Virus record (IMG/VR): IMGVR_UViG_3300011934_000017
Location: 1-64,000 of that record
Strand: one strand, 5' to 3'
DNA from: a virus
Length of the DNA stretch: 64,000 bases
Made by a program: the position numbers and the translations under genes. Under the pieces are notes generated by a model, which saw only the letters and a program-made list of their open reading frames with translations, searched no databases and had not been told where the DNA came from. Below are positions 61,703 through 64,000 of this stretch, in pieces. Position 1 is the stretch's first letter, and every line of letters starts with the position of its first letter.

Positions 61703-62231
61703 TTGTTGTGTCTCCTGTTGTATCAGGGTCTGGCTCAGGTGCAGGGTCTGGCTCAGGTGCAGGGTCTGGCTCAGGTGGCGGTGGCGGTGGCGGTGGCGGT
61801 AACGGTGTGCTGTCTAAGAGAACAGATACAGACGATCCATCGTTAGTTGAGACTTCCAAAGCGTAGTCAGAACCTTCTGGGACACCGTATCGAATAGTGA
61901 CCTCTATCATACCGCTAACGTCTGATTCAATAGACTTGTCGATAGAAGATCCTTCGTTTTCGAAAAGCACGGTGTCTACTTTTTTCCAGGGCGTTCCAAC
62001 AACGTTAAAGGTTGTCGAATCTAGCACATAGTTAGGAGCACTAAACAACGAGTCTTCGGGAACAGGAGCGTTGATCACTTCGATGGTTTCAAGAACACCG
62101 TCCCATAAACGCCAACCGCGTTGTATTAACTCCTTATACATTTCCAAAAACAAAGCACTGTGAGAGTCTTCCCCAGCTATATACGAAAACTTTAAAGAGT
62201 TCTCGCCTTGCGGTTCAATTTCAATGGCCAT
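61695..62231 (-). CDS. GPNS-family N-terminal fragment with proline-rich tail
   Basis: 178 residues. First ~50 (PQGENSLKFSYIAGEDSHSA; RGWRLWDG) match the start of the GPNS family, but the remainder of that domain is replaced by a short beta part and a PPPPPPPPPEPDPAPEPD tail. It looks like a truncated or recombined family member rather than a full adhesin. Overlaps the next gene by 8 nt. TGAGGA precedes the ATG. Confidence 0.5.
   Translation of the reverse strand: MAIEIEPQGENSLKFSYIAGEDSHSALFLEMYKELIQRGWRLWDGVLETIEVINAPVPEDSLFSAPNYVLDSTTFNVVGTPWKKVDTVLFENEGSSIDKSIESDVSGMIEVTIRYGVPEGSDYALEVSTNDGSSVSVLLDSTPLPPPPPPPPPEPDPAPEPDPAPEPDPDTTGDTTNG
61724..61777. repeat. 18-bp tandem repeat, three copies
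   Basis: CAGGGTCTGGCTCAGGTG occurs three times head to tail, then GGTGGC units run to about 61800. On the minus strand it codes Pro-Asp/Glu-Pro repeats and a poly-Pro run. Confidence 0.95.
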
Positions 62232-62240
62232 ATTCTATCC

Positions 62241-63242
62241 TCACACAGGGATTAAAAAGCGGTCAGAAGTGGAGCCGACAAACATGTGATCTTTGTATTC
62301 TCCCTTCTTAGAAGGAAAATAATCATCTTTTGTTTTATATGGAATTATAGACGTTACAACACCATATCGAGACTGTACGCTTTTTATTCCATATACATTA
62401 CCCACTAAGTCTATACCGTTGTTTATTTCAATCAAAGAAATAGGTGACACCATAGGTGCTCGGGACAATCGATTTCGAGACTCGAAGAAACGAATAGGTC
62501 CTCCATACCAGAATGAACGGTATCTTGTAGTATAGCGAGAACTATTCCAGTTACAAGATGTGATTCTTTCTACTTGATACCAGTGAGGTTGTGCCATAGG
62601 GTCATTAACACTGACATAATAATATCTATAACTGGAGTTGGTAGACCCTGATAGCGACAGCGGAAAAGAGGCGCTTTGCGTCTTATTTATATCGATATCG
62701 TTTCCAGTCATTCTACCTGACAAATGATGACCGTCTGTCCAACAAAACTTGGAAGTGCCTCGCGTCTGAAGCTCGAAGCAACCGCTCCATGTGCTTCTGC
62801 GATTACCGTACGTTTGGTAGCCAGAATCATTCGATATGTCGGAGAACATTGCTAGCCAACGAGAATGCACGAAAACAAACATCGCACCACCGTAACCAGA
62901 AGTGTCTATAACTTGCTGATGGTAGTTCCAACTGTCTAAAGCACAGACGTTTTGAAGTGACGTGGAACCTTCTGCTGCACCGTCTCCTACTTCCAAGCGT
63001 AACATATTAGCACCGCTATTAACGACGCTTAGCCTTACATATTTATAGGTTTCACCGTCGGCGCAAAGAGCTTTTAGAATTTTGGGATTGTTATTGCCCG
63101 GAGAGCTATCGTGATGCATGACCCAACCGTGTTCACCTTCAATAATAACACGACATATCTCAGGTAAAAGTAAATCATTTCCCTCTTGTGGATCAGCGTA
63201 TTCGAAGCGATACGAATTAGGACCGTAGGGAATTACTTTCAT
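62241..63242 (-). CDS. GPNS-family adhesin, paralog C
   Basis: 333 residues. Family signature: IPYGPNSYRFEYADPQEGND, YKYVRLSVVNSGANMLRLEV, AMFVFVHSRWLAMFSDIS, GCFELQ, VGNVYGIKSVQSRYG and terminal HMFVGSTSDRFLIPV. The central part is diverged and rich in Ser, Tyr, Arg (SSYRYYYVSVND; SRYTTRYRSFWYGG), suggesting the variable face. The start overlaps the upstream fibre gene by 4 nt. Confidence 0.6.
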   Translation of the reverse strand: MKVIPYGPNSYRFEYADPQEGNDLLLPEICRVIIEGEHGWVMHHDSSPGNNNPKILKALCADGETYKYVRLSVVNSGANMLRLEVGDGAAEGSTSLQNVCALDSWNYHQQVIDTSGYGGAMFVFVHSRWLAMFSDISNDSGYQTYGNRRSTWSGCFELQTRGTSKFCWTDGHHLSGRMTGNDIDINKTQSASFPLSLSGSTNSSYRYYYVSVNDPMAQPHWYQVERITSCNWNSSRYTTRYRSFWYGGPIRFFESRNRLSRAPMVSPISLIEINNGIDLVGNVYGIKSVQSRYGVVTSIIPYKTKDDYFPSKKGEYKDHMFVGSTSDRFLIPV

Positions 63243-64000
63243 GTGCCGTCTCCTAGAATCTGCTCACGGTCTGCGATGTAATCGATACGCACACTAAGAT
63301 CGCTTCCACCGCCTGAAAGAACGCTAAGTGTTATAAAGTCGGACGTATCTAACTTCACACCAATAACATTGTTTCCACTATCGTGTTCTTGAATGGGAAT
63401 GGTAGGCTTTGGGTCTTCTCCAAACAAACTGGTCGTATTGTTCAACAGAACGTCGATGACAATGGGTTGAACGTCAGACGGAGTGTTTACGAAGCAGCGA
63501 ACGTTCGTGAACTCAACAGGGAAAGGAGGATACCAACGAACACCTCCGCTGAACGTGACGATCTGCCCAGGTACACTAGAGAAGATACTGCGAGGCATAG
63601 GTGCTACCATAGACACCTGTTCATCAACATATTTTCTATTTACAATATCAGTAGGTGTAGTAGGTGCATTAGGCTGTTGTACACTACCTGTTAACTCACC
63701 ACCTGATTTGTCTAGTTTCTCATTTAACTGATCTTGAGCGTTAGACGTAAGCCCTGAAATATTACCCAGATCATCAACATTCGCTTCAGATGCTGCCAGC
63801 TTGCCTAAATCTGTTGATACGACTACTTTATTGCCTGTAAGGTTAGCATTAGTTACGGTACTTGCTGCACCTGTAATAGCGTCTTGTTTAGCGGCCAGAG
63901 CCGTGTCGAAGTTACTGATAGCGCTGTTTATTTCATTCAGACGCTCCGTAGTGATATCGCTTTCCCGAATTTTCCCCTGCGTATCGGAAATAACAAGACG
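63239..64000 (-). CDS. Tail fibre protein, 5' end outside window
   Basis: The minus-strand frame is open from 63239 to the window edge (253 residues visible), so an internal GTG at 63616 is not the start. Upstream-of-GTG text includes ITTERLNEINSAISNFDTAL, AKQDAITGAASTVTNANLTG, NAQDQLNEKLDKSGGELTGS and PTDIVNRKYVDEQV, the standard collar/linker pattern of phage tail fibres. The C-terminal ~125 residues are a beta domain (VTFSGGVRWYPPFPVEFTN). The stop overlaps the next start. Confidence 0.8.
   Translation of the reverse strand, partial: RLVISDTQGKIRESDITTERLNEINSAISNFDTALAAKQDAITGAASTVTNANLTGNKVVVSTDLGKLAASEANVDDLGNISGLTSNAQDQLNEKLDKSGGELTGSVQQPNAPTTPTDIVNRKYVDEQVSMVAPMPRSIFSSVPGQIVTFSGGVRWYPPFPVEFTNVRCFVNTPSDVQPIVIDVLLNNTTSLFGEDPKPTIPIQEHDSGNNVIGVKLDTSDFITLSVLSGGGSDLSVRIDYIADREQILGDGT

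Noticed and set aside
63616-63616. GTG start for the last minus-strand gene
   Set aside because: The frame continues upstream with a clear fibre linker pattern to the window edge, so the gene is simply cut by the window.
45008-64000. Diversity-generating retroelement acting on the fibre genes
   Set aside because: No reverse transcriptase or template repeat was found in the window; divergence among GPNS copies is explained by paralogy.

Overview
This window looks like part of the genome of a large tailed phage with a contractile tail (a T4-like myovirus). The evidence is a prohead protease, a scaffold candidate, an HK97-fold major capsid protein, a tail sheath, gp19-like tube proteins, T4 gp26/gp51-like assembly proteins, a tape-measure candidate and gp48/54-, gp53- and gp27-like baseplate proteins, in that order on the + strand. 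A lysis-type cluster with a lipoprotein and a membrane-anchored coiled-coil protein suggests a Gram-negative host; the host itself cannot be named from this sequence. No terminase, portal, DNA polymerase, tRNA, CRISPR array, integrase or IS element was seen. Both window edges cut genes.

Layout. (1) 1-4628 (+): end of a long Ig-repeat fibre or adhesin, an HxH-repeat fibre, and two small proteins that share a C-terminal 'WDG' domain with the first gene. (2) 4688-9242 (+): an acidic protein of unknown function, an NAD+-dependent DNA ligase without a zinc finger, and a GT-A glycosyltransferase. (3) 9291-16481 (+): head module (lysine-rich membrane-associated protein, prohead protease, a 2H phosphoesterase resembling the anti-CBASS protein Acb1, a zinc-ribbon acidic scaffold candidate, a decoration candidate and the major capsid protein). 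(4) 16520-17656 (+): a structured RNA and a GIY-YIG homing endonuclease. (5) 17801-32424 (+): neck, sheath, tube, chaperones, tape measure and baseplate. (6) 32456-43038 (+): nucleotide metabolism (class II ribonucleotide reductase, dCMP-deaminase-like protein, dimeric dUTPase, RNase HI) mixed with many small genes, most of unknown function. (7) A strong bidirectional terminator at 43055-43091. (8) 64000-43095 (-): a leftward cluster of fibre and adhesin genes ending in the lysis-type genes.

How it fits together. The + strand builds head, tail tube and baseplate and adds dNTP supply and DNA repair. The - strand supplies a very large set of host-contact proteins made from reused modules: four copies of a ~300-residue 'GPNS...RFxIP' domain plus an N-terminal fragment of a fifth, two seven-bladed RCC1-like propellers, a YVTN-like propeller, and an N-terminal module also used by a + strand fibre. 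Genes are tightly packed (many ATGA or TAATG overlaps) with intrinsic terminators between modules. Leaders that can fold over ribosome-binding sites occur before the homing endonuclease and a few other genes.

The most interesting items are the Acb1-like 2H phosphoesterase inside the head operon, a 7-nt loop complementary to the Shine-Dalgarno of the homing endonuclease, the paralogous adhesin families, and a DUF1289-CWC cysteine-rich fusion coupled to nrdJ. Function names rest on motifs read by eye and on gene order; no database search was run.
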